Shown here in pieces: positions 1-11,134 of a DNA stretch of 64,000 nucleotides. The DNA is taken from NCBI GenBank assembly GCA_009809945.1, contig WTPW01000488.1, forward strand, positions 175,397 to 239,396, written 5' to 3'. This DNA is from Gigaspora margarita. Lineage: Eukaryota; Glomeromycota; Glomeromycetes; Diversisporales; Gigasporaceae. The stretch's first letter is position 1; every line of letters starts with the position of its first letter. A program made the position numbers and the translations under genes. The notes under the pieces were generated by a model. The model worked only from the letters and a program-made list of their open reading frames with translations, had not been told where the DNA came from and did not search any database.

Positions 1-1705
1 TTTTTTTCTTTTTTTTTTAATATTTTGAATATATTCAAAATATTTTAAGACTGGGCTGGATCAGTAGATCTGTATCCTGGATTATACCAAGGATGCTTTT
101 GATTAATATTTTCAAAATTTTTTGAAATGTTTTGATGATCATAGTACAAGATCAGATTAGATCTTTGTTTATTTTTTTGTTTATAATTTAGATCTTCTAT
201 CACTTTTATATTGTTTTTTCGTTTTCAGTTTGTTTTTTTTTGTTATGTTTCATTTCGTTTAGTATTATTTTTTTCTTTTATTTATTATTATTTTTTAATT
301 TTTTTTATTTTATTTCTACAAAAAAACACTTTTTGGCATGAAATATAGTGACTTTTCGACACTTTGCACAAGGCAACGCATTGGTGTTGTCTTAGTTGGT
401 GTCATTGCTGGTGTTGTAGTTGATGTCATCGTTGGTGTCATCATTGGAATTGTCGCTAGCTGATGTCATTGGTGTTCTTGTGAAATAGCTTTATATGCCT
501 CTCAGTATTCTTGTAAATGGTGTTGAATAGGACCCCAAAATATACATAGATAGGTTAGGTATGAGTTTGCTTATTTTTGAGGTTTTTTATGCAGATCTTT
601 TCTATTTATAGTAATTTTTTGCTTATTTTTGAAGTTTTTTCTGCAGATCTTTCCTTTTTTAGTAACCCTATAATTAACCTGACCTATCTATGTATATTTC
701 GGGGTCCTTGTTGAATAGATTTTTAGTGTTCTTGTAGGTGGTCTATTTGTTTTTCTTGCGTTCATACGAAGTGGTCTTACTCGTTTCTCTTGCATTTGTA
801 TGGGGTGGTCTTGCTCGTTCTCTTGCATTCGTACAGGGTCATATGGGTAATTTTTCTTGTTTCTCTTGCGTTTGTATAGGTAGTATAATACTAACACTTC
901 TAAAAAATAGTTTTTTTATTTTTTTACTTACTATGTTTTTTAGAAAGTAGCGAAAATAAGCGAATATGAGCGAATAGAAGTGAATATGAGCAAATAGAAG
1001 CAAATATAATGGAGATTTGGGGTTTTGTTTTTTTTTTATTCAGTTTGCTTATATTCCGTTGTTTTCTTTTTACTTATTTCTTTAATTTTTATTTTTTTAT
1101 TATTCCAGTACATTGCGAAAACCTTCAACAATTTCTAAATTATAAGAAACGAACTCTTACTTTAGGAAAATAGAGATTTAGGGCTTAGTTTTTTTTTATT
1201 TAGTTTGCTTACATTTTTGTTTTTTGTTTTTCTTTTTTTTTTACTTATTTTTTTAATTTTATTTTATTTACTTCTGACTTTTTTCAAAACTTTGCAAGAA
1301 AACGATCTGACTTTTCTGGTATTTTACAAGAACACCAACTCTAACTTCTCTGGCACTTTGCAAGAAGTAGTAAATATGAGTGAATATAATAGTAGATGCA
1401 ACAAAATGCAAAAATAGTTAAAAATTATTACTATTTTTTTGTTTTTGTTTTTTTTGTTATTTTTTTGTGGGGTTTTTTTTGGTTTTTCATTTGCTTTTTA
1501 ATAATATATAATAAAAATATGTAATATAATATAATATATAATAATAATAAATAAATAATTTTATATTAAATTGCAAAAACTTGCAAATATTGATTAAAAA
1601 TATATATTTAATTTAAAATATAATATATAATAATAATAAATAAAAAAAATAAAATTTTATAATAAATTGCGAAACCTTGTGAAAATATGTAATTATGTGA
1701 ATATA
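1..1705. mobile_element. Diverged, left-truncated relative of the 1.92-kb TIR element
   Basis: The first 1.7 kb follows the same order of blocks as the complete elements at 6899-8817 and 44744-46675: a 'ctgggctggatcagtagatc' block, a 'agatcagat..agatctttg' block, long T-rich stretches, short motifs resembling 'cggcactttgcaagaa', and an AT-rich tail with 'aaattgcgaaacc'. The copy is clearly more diverged than the other two. Its left end lies outside the window and no right TIR (CTGATG) was found. Translations here are low-complexity artefacts of T-rich DNA, so no gene is called. Confidence 0.6.
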
Positions 1706-1739
1706 ATAATTATTAATTGATATTATATTAGATATATAT

Positions 1740-1935
1740 CGAGTACTATCACTATTGATAATAATCGGCAGGAGTGTTGATTATCAATATATATCTGGTT
1801 AATCGATATATATCTAGTAGATATATATCGATTAACCGGATATATATTGATTACTATCACTATCAATAATAATCGGCAGGGGTGTTGATTATCAATATAT
1901 ATCTTACCAGTTAGTAATCGATATATATCTATATA
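1740..1935. repeat. Palindrome flanked by ~52-bp direct repeats
   Basis: A near-perfect palindrome occupies about 1790-1846, with arms 'ggttaatcgatatatatcta' and its complement. It is flanked on both sides by direct repeats containing 'aataatcggcagg.gtgttg' (about 1744-1796 and 1850-1905). The right flank ('gttagtaatcgatatatatc..aaaatttgctaat') recurs at about 6180-6240, so this is a dispersed family. Confidence 0.6.
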
Positions 1936-3223
1936 TAAAATTTGCTAATACTTGAAAACCTGAAATTAAAATTTGAAGACGAAATTGTTTTTGATCTATT
2001 TTACTTGAAAGACGAAATTATTTGATACTTTTTTTGAATAGACAAAATTATAAGAAACATATCTATATAAATTTTATTTGCTCTTTTTTATAAAAAATTT
2101 AATTTTCTCTAATGAAGATGAAATAGACCTTTTTCAAAAATCAATTTTGGTAGTATCACTAGGTGCGATATACAAGTGCAATGCAAGAGTGCAAAGCCTA
2201 GAAAACTCCTTTAAATATTAAGTGGTAAATCGCAGATAAAGGGTAAAAAATAATGATCATTTTATAATCAATTATAGCAGAATTTAATAATATATTTCTA
2301 TAGTGTGTGAATGGGGCTTTTCTACATATAAAAGTATTTTTTCACTAAGCAAACCTTTTATAATTTCTAATTAAACTTTGCAGAACCAACTATTCTGATT
2401 CTAATAATAGTTATATTATTCAAATTACGTTAGTATATGACACAATATGAGTATTTGTTGATTGTTTACTATAGGGTTTTTTATTATGATCAGAAATGTA
2501 CGGTATTCCACTTCTATATAAGGCAATTAGTAAAACTCCGCTAATTTTTACTATGAAATTTTGACCCTTTAACTGTGAATTACACTTAAATATTTAAAAA
2601 AAGCTATTCATAAATATGTTTATAGCAATTCTCTAAACAAATCTGCCTAAATTTGCTTATAGTTTAAGAGATAGTATTTAGTATAATAAAAGTTCTTTTT
2701 TATTAGCTATTATATTAAATAATTATCATCAAATCTGATTGGTTAATAGAATTATTATAACTAATAGTTTAATACTTCAATATATGAAAATATAAAAATT
2801 TTATTACTAATTTTATACAGTATCATTATTATAGAGCACATTTGATAGTTAAAAATTATAAAATAATAATATTTTGTCTTCAAATTATCAATTGTTAAAT
2901 AAGTGTATTAAATATATCAATATTATCTAACATAATAATATTTAATATTAATAATGCATTTATTCTTCAAAATAAATACAATCTGATATCTATTCTATAA
3001 TTCTATTCTTATAATTAATATTTATACTATATATTTATATTCATAAACTATAATAAACTATCACTTCTAAATATATGCATTTTATATAACTATTATAAAA
3101 GACCTAAATATTTATATATGCATTTTATATAACTATTATAAAAGACCTAAACATTTATATAAAAATAAGAGTTTTATAAGTAAAAAAAGCAAACTATTAT
3201 TAGTTTTCAATTATATAACTGTA
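1936..3223. other. AT-rich intergenic stretch, no gene seen
   Basis: No convincing coding frame, RNA gene or terminal repeat was found. The only clear structure is a 43-bp exact-to-near-exact tandem duplication at 3071-3113 and 3114-3156, which differs at a single base (aatattt versus acattt). Confidence 0.5.
3071..3156. repeat. 43-bp tandem duplication
   Basis: Two adjacent copies beginning 'atatatgcattttatataac' and running through 'agacctaaa'. They are nearly identical, so the duplication looks recent. Confidence 0.8.
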
Positions 3224-4498
3224 CAGTAGCCAACAAAAGTAATGACTGATTTTTATTCAAAATGGAATTTTTTATTAATAAAATTTTGGTTACATATACA
3301 TCAAATTTTTTTTATTTATTTAATACATTGATGAATAACCCTTTGCACCTGCAATAAACTTGGTTCTTCATGTTATTAAGTCTAAAACTACACAAAAACT
3401 GACATATTCAAATTTGACTACTTTTTTGATAGGGCTACTTTAAATATAGGTTTATCTCTTGGGAAGTCTTCACAGTTCTGAATATTGTTCTTTATAAACT
3501 TTCAAATATTTTCTATAGGGTTAAAGTCAGAGAACATGAGATCAATCTATATAATTGATTTTTTTTGATTTAAGCCAATCTGACACCTTATAAACAGGAG
3601 CATTATTATGCTAAAAAATTGAATAAAAGTCAAGTAACAAATGAATAGCAGCTACAAATAGTACATGATAGTTATTTAAAATCTTGATATAAATTTTTTT
3701 ATTAATTTTTTGCTTGGGACCTTTGTAATTATAAAAAAAAACTATAGGATCTTTGATAATATTGACATAATATGACCAAACTATTACTGAGACCCTTCTA
3801 TTTTTAAAATTTAGTTGCAAATACTTATATTTGTATCTTTCATCTATACAATGCCATTCTTGAACTTGGCAGGATTGTTTACCTATTTTTATACTCATTT
3901 TATCAAAAAAAAATTATACACTACCAATAGTAAGCATTCTTATCTATATATTGTTTATACTATTTTTTATGTTTATCTATATTGTCTAGTGATAAAAAGG
4001 TTTCAAAACAGCAATATGAAAACAAAGTCTAGCATTGTATAAGGTCCTAGCTACAGTTTGCTTGCTGCATTAAAGGTTTAAGTTTTTTTACAATTTCAAG
4101 CAGAAGCATATATCTTTTCTTTAACACTTTTTTTACTATAGCAGTCTTTTCTTGTTTCTTTAGAGTAAGAGAACATCCAGACTAAGATAAATTTGCAATT
4201 TTTTGGTTCTTTTGTACTTCACTAAGAACCTTCAAATTGTTGTTAAGGTATGTCTAAACTTTTGAACAACTTGCTAAACACTCATCATATTAATATAGGC
4301 AAGGACTATTTCTTTCTTTTTATTATCTATTTGTTTTTATAAAAAAAATTCTTTTGTTATTAAGCATGTTTTTTTGATATAAAAAAAGCAAAAAATAAAA
4401 AAATTGCTTCAAAATACATAAGTATGAGGTAAATATAGCCATTTTATTTGCTCATATATAACAATCTGCAAATTGGGCATTACTTTTGTTAGCTATTA
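3224..4498 (-). mobile_element. Tc1/mariner-like DNA transposon, decayed
   Basis: A 1275-bp element with imperfect terminal inverted repeats: left CAGTAGCCAACAAAAGTAATG, right complement TAATAGCTAACAAAAGTAATG (differing at two outer positions and one inner). It is flanked by TA on both sides (3222-3223 and 4499-4500), the Tc1/mariner target duplication. The minus strand holds transposase remnants: around 3611-3898 a frame with 'QEWHCIDERYKYKYLQL' and 'SVIVWSYYVN..KDPIVFF', resembling the central DDE region, followed at about 3500-3600 by 'SDFNPIENI', close to the family motif PDLNPIENLW. The reading frame is broken by several stops and frame changes along its length, so it cannot be autonomous. 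Size, ends, duplication and motif agree, so the family call is firm; the subfamily is open. Confidence 0.88.
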
Positions 4499-4783
4499 TA
4501 TTTTTATTCATAATATATTTGTATATAGTCAACTTTCTCTAGTCTAAACTACTGGTCTGCACAATTTTTACTACATCAGAAAATTTTTTAAACAGATATT
4601 AATTGATATATAATAGTTAACTATTTTATATCAATTAAAAAATAATGTTATATATTGATTAACTAGTTAAAAATTAATATATATCTATAATCGATATATA
4701 TAATGTTCGATATAAATCATTATTATATATGTATAAATCAATTATCATCAGTAAAAATTTTTTAATTATACAATTTTTTTTAA

Positions 4784-4880
4784 TCTTAATGATCTAAAAA
4801 TGATTATTAAGATTCTTAATGATCTATTTTAGATCATTAAGATTCTTAATAATCTAAAATCGACCATTAAGATTCTTAAT
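4784..4880. repeat. Short palindromic tandem repeat (aatcttaatgatct type)
   Basis: Three to four imperfect copies of a unit like 'cattaagattcttaatgatc'. Each is partly self-complementary. The array abuts the left TIR of the next MITE. Confidence 0.55.
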
Positions 4881-4978
4881 AATTGTGATAAATTAAAATA
4901 AAATTAGATTAAAATGAAACTGGTGACCTCTCTTGCTCACCTTTAAAGCTTATAAAACCCATATATCCTTGTTTATTA

Positions 4979-5013
4979 ATAACCCTAACCCTAAACCCTA
5001 CCCCTAAACCTAA
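4979..5013 (-). repeat. Interstitial telomere-like (TTAGGG)n run, degenerate
   Basis: 'aaccctaaccctaaaccc' followed by degenerate units; on the minus strand this is TTAGGG-like. It lies inside a MITE with non-telomeric sequence on both sides, so it is not a chromosome end. Confidence 0.7.
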
Positions 5014-5028
5014 AAAAAAACCCAAAAA

Positions 5029-5172
5029 CAGTGTTGGCACTTGGTATATGTCCATATTTTTTAAAAAATTTGGACTATGTCCAAACCTATATGTTCATGT
5101 CCATAAATTACTATGTCCATATTTGTCCATATTATTTTTAATATGTCCAAATGTCCATATTGGCCAACACTG
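5029..5172. mobile_element. 144-bp hAT-type MITE nested in a MITE
   Basis: The ends are CAGTGTTGGC and its inverted partner GGCCAACACTG, flanked by a perfect 8-bp duplication CCCAAAAA (5021-5028 and 5173-5180), as made by hAT elements. The interior is a run of 'tgtccata(t)' repeats. It carries no gene. Confidence 0.85.
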
Positions 5173-5269
5173 CCCAAAAATGTCCCCTAAAAATTTTTAA
5201 AATTTTGCTTAAAAAATAGAAAAATTTCATTTTAATTTGATTTCATTTTAACCTGTCACAATAATTTAT

Positions 5270-6180
5270 TATAGTTCTTTTTTTAATTTTTTTGTTTATT
5301 TTTTTTATTTTCTTTTTAATTTTTTTTGTTTATTTATTTTTATTTATTATTTTATTTATTTTTTTTCTTCATTTTTTTTTAATTTTTTTTAATTTTTTTT
5401 TAATTTTTTTTAATTTTTTAATTTTTTTTTAAATATATATATTTTTTAATGTTTTTATTATTTTATTTTATTTTTCTTATTCGTTTTAATTTTTTAATTT
5501 TTTATTTTTTATTGGTAAGTACATTTTTTATTTTTTTTTCTATGCTTTTTTTTCTTAAACTTTTACTAATATCTCTTTTCTTGTTTTGCTTCGTTAAAAC
5601 ACTAGGTTGTTGAAATTGTAAGCATGTACATTACATAGCTAGATATTGGAATAGTACAAAAAAATAAGTACCAGTTTTTTTATCATTTTTTATTGTTTTT
5701 TTATAATTTTTTTATTAACAATTTTCTTCTTGTAGATTTGTGTTTTGTTGGGGTCCTGGAATAGCACCAGGGAAGTAAATTCTTTTTGTTGTTCCTTTTT
5801 TTCACTTTTTTTTTTTTTGTTTTTACTAACAATTTTTTCTTGTAGATTCATGTTTCATTGGGTATTGGAATAGTGCTAAAAATAGAGATTCAAGAACTAA
5901 GACTGGTACAAAAAAATAAGTACTAGTTTTTTTTTTGTTTTTATTGTTTTTATTATAATTTTTTCATTTTACTAACAATTTTCTTCTTGTAGGTTTGTGT
6001 TTTTTTGGGGTACTGGAATGGTACCAGGAATGAAAATTTGAGAACCAGGACTAGTACAAAAAGAAAGTATGTTCTTTTTGTTGTTCTTTTTGGTTTTGTT
6101 TTTTTTTGTTTTTACTAATAATTTCTTCTTGTAGGTTCATGTTTCATTGGGGTATTGGAATGGCACCAGGATATTTAGTA
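5270..6180 (+). repeat. T-rich diverged tandem repeat with splice-site-like edges
   Basis: At least four diverged units of about 110-150 bp. Each contains a polypyrimidine tract ending in 'cttcttgtag' (acceptor-like AG near 5735, 5845, 5992 and 6134), then about 40-75 bp with 'tgtttcattggggtattgga', then a donor-like 'aagta(a/t)' stretch. No unit has a convincing long reading frame. Confidence 0.5.
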
Positions 6181-6239
6181 TTAATATATATCTTATCTAG
6201 TTAGTAATCAATATATATCTGTATATAAAATTTGCTAAT

Positions 6240-6890
6240 GTATGTAAAAATTTGAAAAAGTTCAGTTTTCAAAAATTTTATATGGTTAATCTAAACTTTA
6301 TAATAAAATTTACAAATGTCTTAGAGGTTTGTATTTGGTTTAGAGAGAATTTAATAGTGTTTGGATTAGAAAGGTTTGGATTAAAGAGAGGTGACTATAT
6401 ATCTTTATCTATTCATATTCAATTTTTATAAAAGTTAGATGACTTATAAGATTGATAAGATAAATTTTTGCAAAACAATTCTTTTGCAATTCTAAAATAG
6501 CTATCAAAGTTTCAAAAAAAAATGGATGATATTTTTTTTGTATATTATATAATATACTCTTTTTTCTTATAATTTTTAATATATAAATTTTGTAAATATT
6601 AATATATAAACTGAACTTCTGTTATACTATAGCATTTTACAATAGGTTTGGTGTACTGTTACTACTATAATAATACACAGTATGTGTTTAAAGTGAGTTA
6701 GTTTGTATTGGAATTATAGTTGTAAATTCTATTATAATTTATTGTAAAAATTTTGCTATAAAACTTGCTATCAAAATACAGAATTGCAATTGTGAAGTCT
6801 ACAATACTATGATTTACTATAAACAATTTTGCTATAAAAATTTTTTATACAAACTCACTAACAATTATAGCACACATTATTGAATTAGCT
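6240..6890. other. AT-rich intergenic stretch, no gene seen
   Basis: No coding frame, RNA gene or terminal repeat recognised. The right part repeats short motifs such as 'aattttgctataaaa', which suggests old repeat decay. Confidence 0.4.
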
Positions 6891-6898
6891 TTATATTA

Positions 6899-8817
6899 CA
6901 TCAGCAAATTTATATACCAAAATCTTTCAAAAGATCTTGCGTTACTGCAAAATCTTTCGAAAGATTTCGCATATTGCAATATATTTCGAAATATTTCGAA
7001 GTATATTTCGAAAGATTTCAGGTTTCGAAATATTTTGAAAGTAGATTCGAAATATTTTTCGAAATATTTTGTAATCGAAATAATTCGAAATATTTTAGAA
7101 CTAGCTGGATAGGCTGGATCAGTAAATCTGTAATCTGGGTCATGCCCAGGACGCATTGGACTATTTTCAAAATACTTCGAAATGTTGTATAATATATCGA
7201 AATTAATCTACAAATTCTGTATTACAAGATCAGATCAGATCTTTGTTTATAAATTAGATCTTCTATACAGTTTTACATTGTTTTTTTTTCTTTCGCTTTG
7301 TTTTACATTGTTTTTAGTTTCGTTTTGTTTTTTTGTTTTCGTTTTGTTTTTCTTTTTTTTTTTTTTTATTTATTTTTTAATTTTTTTCACACTTTACAAA
7401 CCCTTTGCAAGAAAACCAAAAACTTTTCAGCACATTGCGAAAACACCAAATTGACTTTGCAAGCCAACTCAGAATTTTGACACGCTACAAGAATGAACAA
7501 CTAATTTCTCTAGCAATTTCAAAATTTCCAAGAACGCAACTTTAGAGAAATAATTTAGTTTTCGCAAGTTTTCGCAAGATTTCACTACATTTATTTTTTC
7601 GTTTGACACTTTTTGTTTTGGTTTTTTTTTTATATTTTTTTTTATTAATTTATTTTATTCCGGCACTTTGTGAGAATACAACTCTTACTTCTTGGTACTT
7701 TGCAAGAAAACCAACCCGGACTTTTCTGGCATTCTGTGAACATTAACCTGGCTTTTGGCAATTTCTGAATTTTCAGAAAAATGGAGATTTGGGGCTTCCT
7801 TTTTTTTTTATTCAGTTTGCTTATATTTTGTTTTTTCGTTTGTTTTTTCATTTTTTTACTTATTTTTTAATTTTTATTTTATATTCCTGACTTCTTCGGC
7901 ACTTTGCAAGAAAATGACTTTTTCGGCACTTTACAAGATACCAACTTTAAGAACACCAACTCTAACTTCTCCGGCACTTTGCAAGAACAAACTAAATTTT
8001 TCTGGGAATACCAACACTTTTGAGAAGTGTTTTTTTTTTATTTTTCACTTCTCTACTATTTTTAGGAAGTATTTAAAAAGAAGAGCAAAACGAAGAACAA
8101 AAGAAATAGCCAAAGCAAAACGATAGTTAAAACAAAGAAGTGAAATAATAGCTAACTGGGGTGAGCAAAAATAAGTGTGTAGGGCTAGTTTTTTATGGGA
8201 ATATATGCGATGAAGTGCGAAAGTATTTTAAATACTATTTTTTTTCGTTTTCGTCATTTTTTTTTTGGTTTCATTTTTTTTCGTCATTTTTTTCTCTTTT
8301 TTTTTTGTATAATATATATATAATAAAATATGTAATATTGAATAAAAATGTATATTTAATTTAAAATAACTTTAAAATATATAATGTATAATAATAAATA
8401 AAAAATATAAAATTTTATATTAAATTGCGAATCAATGCAAAAACCTGTGAAAACATTCAAAAATTTGCAAAAGCATGATTATGTGAATATGTATATCGTT
8501 TATTTATTTTTTTTTAAAAAAAATTTTGAAATTTTGCGAAATATTGCGAAATAATGTGATAATATGCAAAATATTACCTCCTGCGACCCCAGAGGGGATA
8601 ATTAGGTACGGGGTTGCATTGTTTTTATTTGCCCTATTTCGCAATATTTTGCAATACATTTCGAAATATTTCGAAAGTTCTTTCGAAATCTTTCGAAATA
8701 ATTTCAATTTCAAAATATTTCGAAATAATCGAAATATTTTGCATCGATCGCAATTCTTTTGAAAGATTTTGGCATGCAATTTCTTTCAAAAGATTTCGTA
8801 TATTTATTTTGCTGATG
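6899..8817. mobile_element. Complete 1.92-kb non-autonomous TIR element
   Basis: The ends are CATCAGCAAA and TTTGCTGATG. Both TIR regions are built from runs of TTTCGAAATATTTCGAAA-type words that extend the inverted similarity well over 100 bp inward. The element is flanked by TA (6897-6898 and 8818-8819). The interior is strand-asymmetric (long T-runs on the plus strand) with recurrent 'ggcactttgcaagaa'-like words. The translations it gives are phenylalanine- or lysine-rich artefacts, so no gene is called. A near-identical second copy lies at 44744-46675 and a diverged one at 1-1705. The superfamily is open: the second copy is flanked by AT rather than TA, so a strict Tc1-type duplication is not proven. 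Confidence 0.85.
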
Positions 8818-8876
8818 TAAAATTACTAACATGCTTGCTATAAAAATGTTGCAAAATTTACTCACTATTGTAATGA

Positions 8877-9010
8877 CTGAACCTAAACCTGAACCTGAAC
8901 TAAAAATTTTGCAGATCTCAAATTTAAATCTGAACTTGAACACAAAGTTGCTGAACCTGAACCAGACTCAAATATAAATATTGGCTCAGTTCAGGTTCAT
9001 TTTGAAGTTC
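8877..9010. repeat. CTGAAC-rich low-complexity repeat with inverted ends
   Basis: Runs of 'cctgaacctgaac' at the left and '(g)ttcaggttc' at the right can pair. Comparable blocks lie at about 52790-53045 and 54395-54520. Confidence 0.5.
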
Positions 9011-9040
9011 ATGGTTAAAAATAATATATTATTTTTAAAT

Positions 9041-9130
9041 AACAAAAATAACAAATGACCTATGTCATTTGTCATTAATTTGTCATTTGTCATGAAAATT
9101 TTAAATGACATTTGTCATTTGCCAACCCTG
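9041..9130. repeat. Palindromic aaatgacatttgtcattt repeat, probable hAT-MITE remnant
   Basis: Alternating 'aaatgac' and 'gtcattt' words end in 'gccaaccctg', which resembles the right end (GGCCAACACTG) of the 8-bp-duplication MITE at 5029-5172. No matching left end was found. Confidence 0.4.
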
Positions 9131-9412
9131 CTGGATGCCAAGATAATAGCCAAAAACTGTTTTTTTTTGCTTCTTAAATTTCGGGGTCTTTGCTAAAATG
9201 TGTATTGTATGGCCTCTGCACTAGATGTCCGTGTCCTGTTTATCTTTATTATATGAGAAATAATCTTGTTCTATTTTATTATTTAATAATAATATATTTG
9301 TGGTTGAGCAATTTTGCTGGAAATCAAAATGTATTAATTATTTATGATCTCATGTTCGTTGCCAACGAGTTTCATCTTAAAAACTGGCTAAAGTCCTTGA
9401 GATAATGATTCT

Positions 9413-9560
9413 TTGACGAAAGTATTGTTGCAATGACGAATGATATAATCATAGTATTGTCATGACGAAACCTTGTCGATTGCAAAACCTATGACAAATT
9501 GACGAAGCCCCTGACAATTGATGAAACCCTTGACGAAATCTGCAACGATTGATAAAAGTA
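9413..9560. repeat. Degenerate tandem repeat of ttgacgaaacc
   Basis: About eight imperfect copies of a 10-16 bp unit around 'tgacgaaac'. The upstream stretch 9131-9412 has a weak 71-codon frame with no recognisable motif and is not called as a gene. Confidence 0.5.
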
Positions 9561-9819
9561 GTATAATAAGATGTAATTGATTAAGCTTTTATACAATAAA
9601 CTCCGGATACCCTATAATAAAAATGTACCGTAAAGGATTTTTGGCGTACTAATTGGACCATTAATGGCAACACTTTACCTGTTACTAGTCCAAATGGCAT
9701 GGGTTTTAGCACAGGTAATTAACATGAATTAGCGTGCCATACTACTGTAATAAAAAAATACATACAAGTAAATTCCATAAATTTATATCAACAATTAATA
9801 TAATATGAACAAACTAACT

Positions 9820-10960
9820 GTAGGTGATTACTGAGATATCTTCGTTCAAAGGTTAAAATAGGTTTGGCGCAGTTTCAATTTAGTTAGACATTTAAAATTT
9901 TGAATGCAGATATCTCGGCAACTACCTAATAGAATTCAATCAATTTTTTTTATTTTATTTTTAATTATACTGATTCTTAGAATTGATTGACTGAATTTAT
10001 TAGGTGGTTACTGAGATATCTTCATTCAAAGGTTAAAATAGTTTCGGCACAGCTAGATATTTAAAACTTTGAACGAAGATATTTCAGTAACCACTTAATA
10101 AATTCAGTCAAATTTTTCTTATTCAATTCTAAGAATCAGTATAATTAAAAAATAAAAAAAAGTTTAATTGAATTCTATTAGATTATTACTGAGATAACTA
10201 CGTTCAAAGTTTAAAATAGTTTCGGTACACTTTTTATTTAGTTAGACATTGAAAACTTTGAACGAAGATATCTCAGCAACTACCTAATAAAATTCAATTA
10301 ATTTTAATTATACTGATTCTTAGAATTGAAAAAAAAATTTTGATTGAATTCTATTAGGTGATTACCGAGATATCTTCGTTCAAAGGTTAAAATAGTTTCG
10401 GTGCAGTTTTCATTTAGCTAGACGTTTAAATCTTTGAACGAAGATATCTCAATAACCACCAAATAAATTTCAATCAAATATTTTTCATTCAATTCTAAGA
10501 ATCAGCATAATTAAAATTAAACAATTTAATTGAATTCTATTAGAGAGTTACTGAAATATCTTTGTTCAAAAAGTTAAAAATAGTTTCGGCGTAGTTTTAT
10601 TTAGTTAGACGTTTAAAACTTTAACGAAGATATCTCATAGCCACCTAATAAAATTCAATTTATTTTTTTTTACTTTTAATTATACTGATTTTTGAATTGA
10701 ATAAAGAAAAACAATTGATTGAATTCTATTAGGTGATTACTTTTAAAATAGTTTCTGCGCAGTTTTCATCTAGTTAGACATTTAAAACATTGAATGAGAA
10801 TATCTCAACAACCACCTAATAAAATTCAACTAATTTTTTTTTATTTTAATTTTATTGAATAGTAGAATTAAAATAAAAAAAAAAAATTGATTGAATTATA
10901 TTAGATAGTTGCTGAGTTATCTTCATTCAAAGTTCGAAAAAAAAAATTCAAAATAAGGTT
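9820..10960. repeat. ~180-bp hairpin satellite, about six units
   Basis: A motif like 'gatatcttcgttcaaagg' recurs at roughly 180-bp steps (about 9836, 10016, 10195, 10371, 10555), alternating with its near complement 'tttgaacgaagatatctc' (about 9905, 10070, 10262, 10440). Each unit can therefore fold on itself, and a second hairpin word 'attctaagaatcag' sits between units. Identity between units is moderate. The layout resembles the array at 43600-44510. Confidence 0.75.
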
Positions 10961-10978
10961 ATATGAACATTTTTCTGG

Positions 10979-11025
10979 CCAATCATCGTCTTTCGATTTT
11001 GGCCAATCACCGCGAGTATCACGTG
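10979..11025 (+). promoter_or_regulatory. Putative promoter: two CCAAT boxes and a CACGTG box
   Basis: CCAAT occurs at 10979-10983 and 11003-11007, both in the context 'ggccaatca', and CACGTG at 11020-11025 in 'atcacgtgatta'. The start codon of the downstream gene follows 110 bp later. CACGTG is the usual bHLH E-box, and CCAAT binds the Hap/NF-Y complex. The same CACGTGAT and CCAAT words precede the gene at 63706. Confidence 0.45.
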
Positions 11026-11134
11026 ATTATGCTCCGCTTTAGACGACCCCAAATTTAGAAATTATCGATTGCACTATAGCGGGCAGGTTAAAATCAAACA
11101 GCCAATCTGTCTCACTAATTTTACCCTCTCACAG

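Larger units (their letters stand above)
4876..5267. mobile_element. ~390-bp MITE with ~45-bp TIRs
   Basis: The left end (taataattgtgataaatt, then a run of 'aaaatgaaac') is matched by the complement of the right end (...cattttaacctgtcacaata) over about 45 bp with scattered mismatches. No coding capacity. The interior holds a telomere-like run (4979-5013) and a nested 144-bp MITE (5029-5172). The target duplication could not be fixed in the AT-rich flank. Confidence 0.6.

Noticed and set aside
4979-5013. Chromosome end suggested by TTAGGG-like repeats
   Set aside because: Short and degenerate, enclosed in a MITE, with ordinary sequence continuing on both sides.
7182-8126. Phenylalanine-rich frames of 60-123 codons
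   Set aside because: Translations of T-run-rich DNA inside a non-autonomous TIR element; no motif, and overlapping frames look equally 'coding'.
9190-9405. 71-codon plus-strand frame
   Set aside because: No motif, no splice partners, and the adjacent sequence is a degenerate tandem repeat.
9820-10960. Possible CRISPR-like array
   Set aside because: The repeats are long, diverged and self-complementary, with no unique spacers of fixed length, and the host is a eukaryote.
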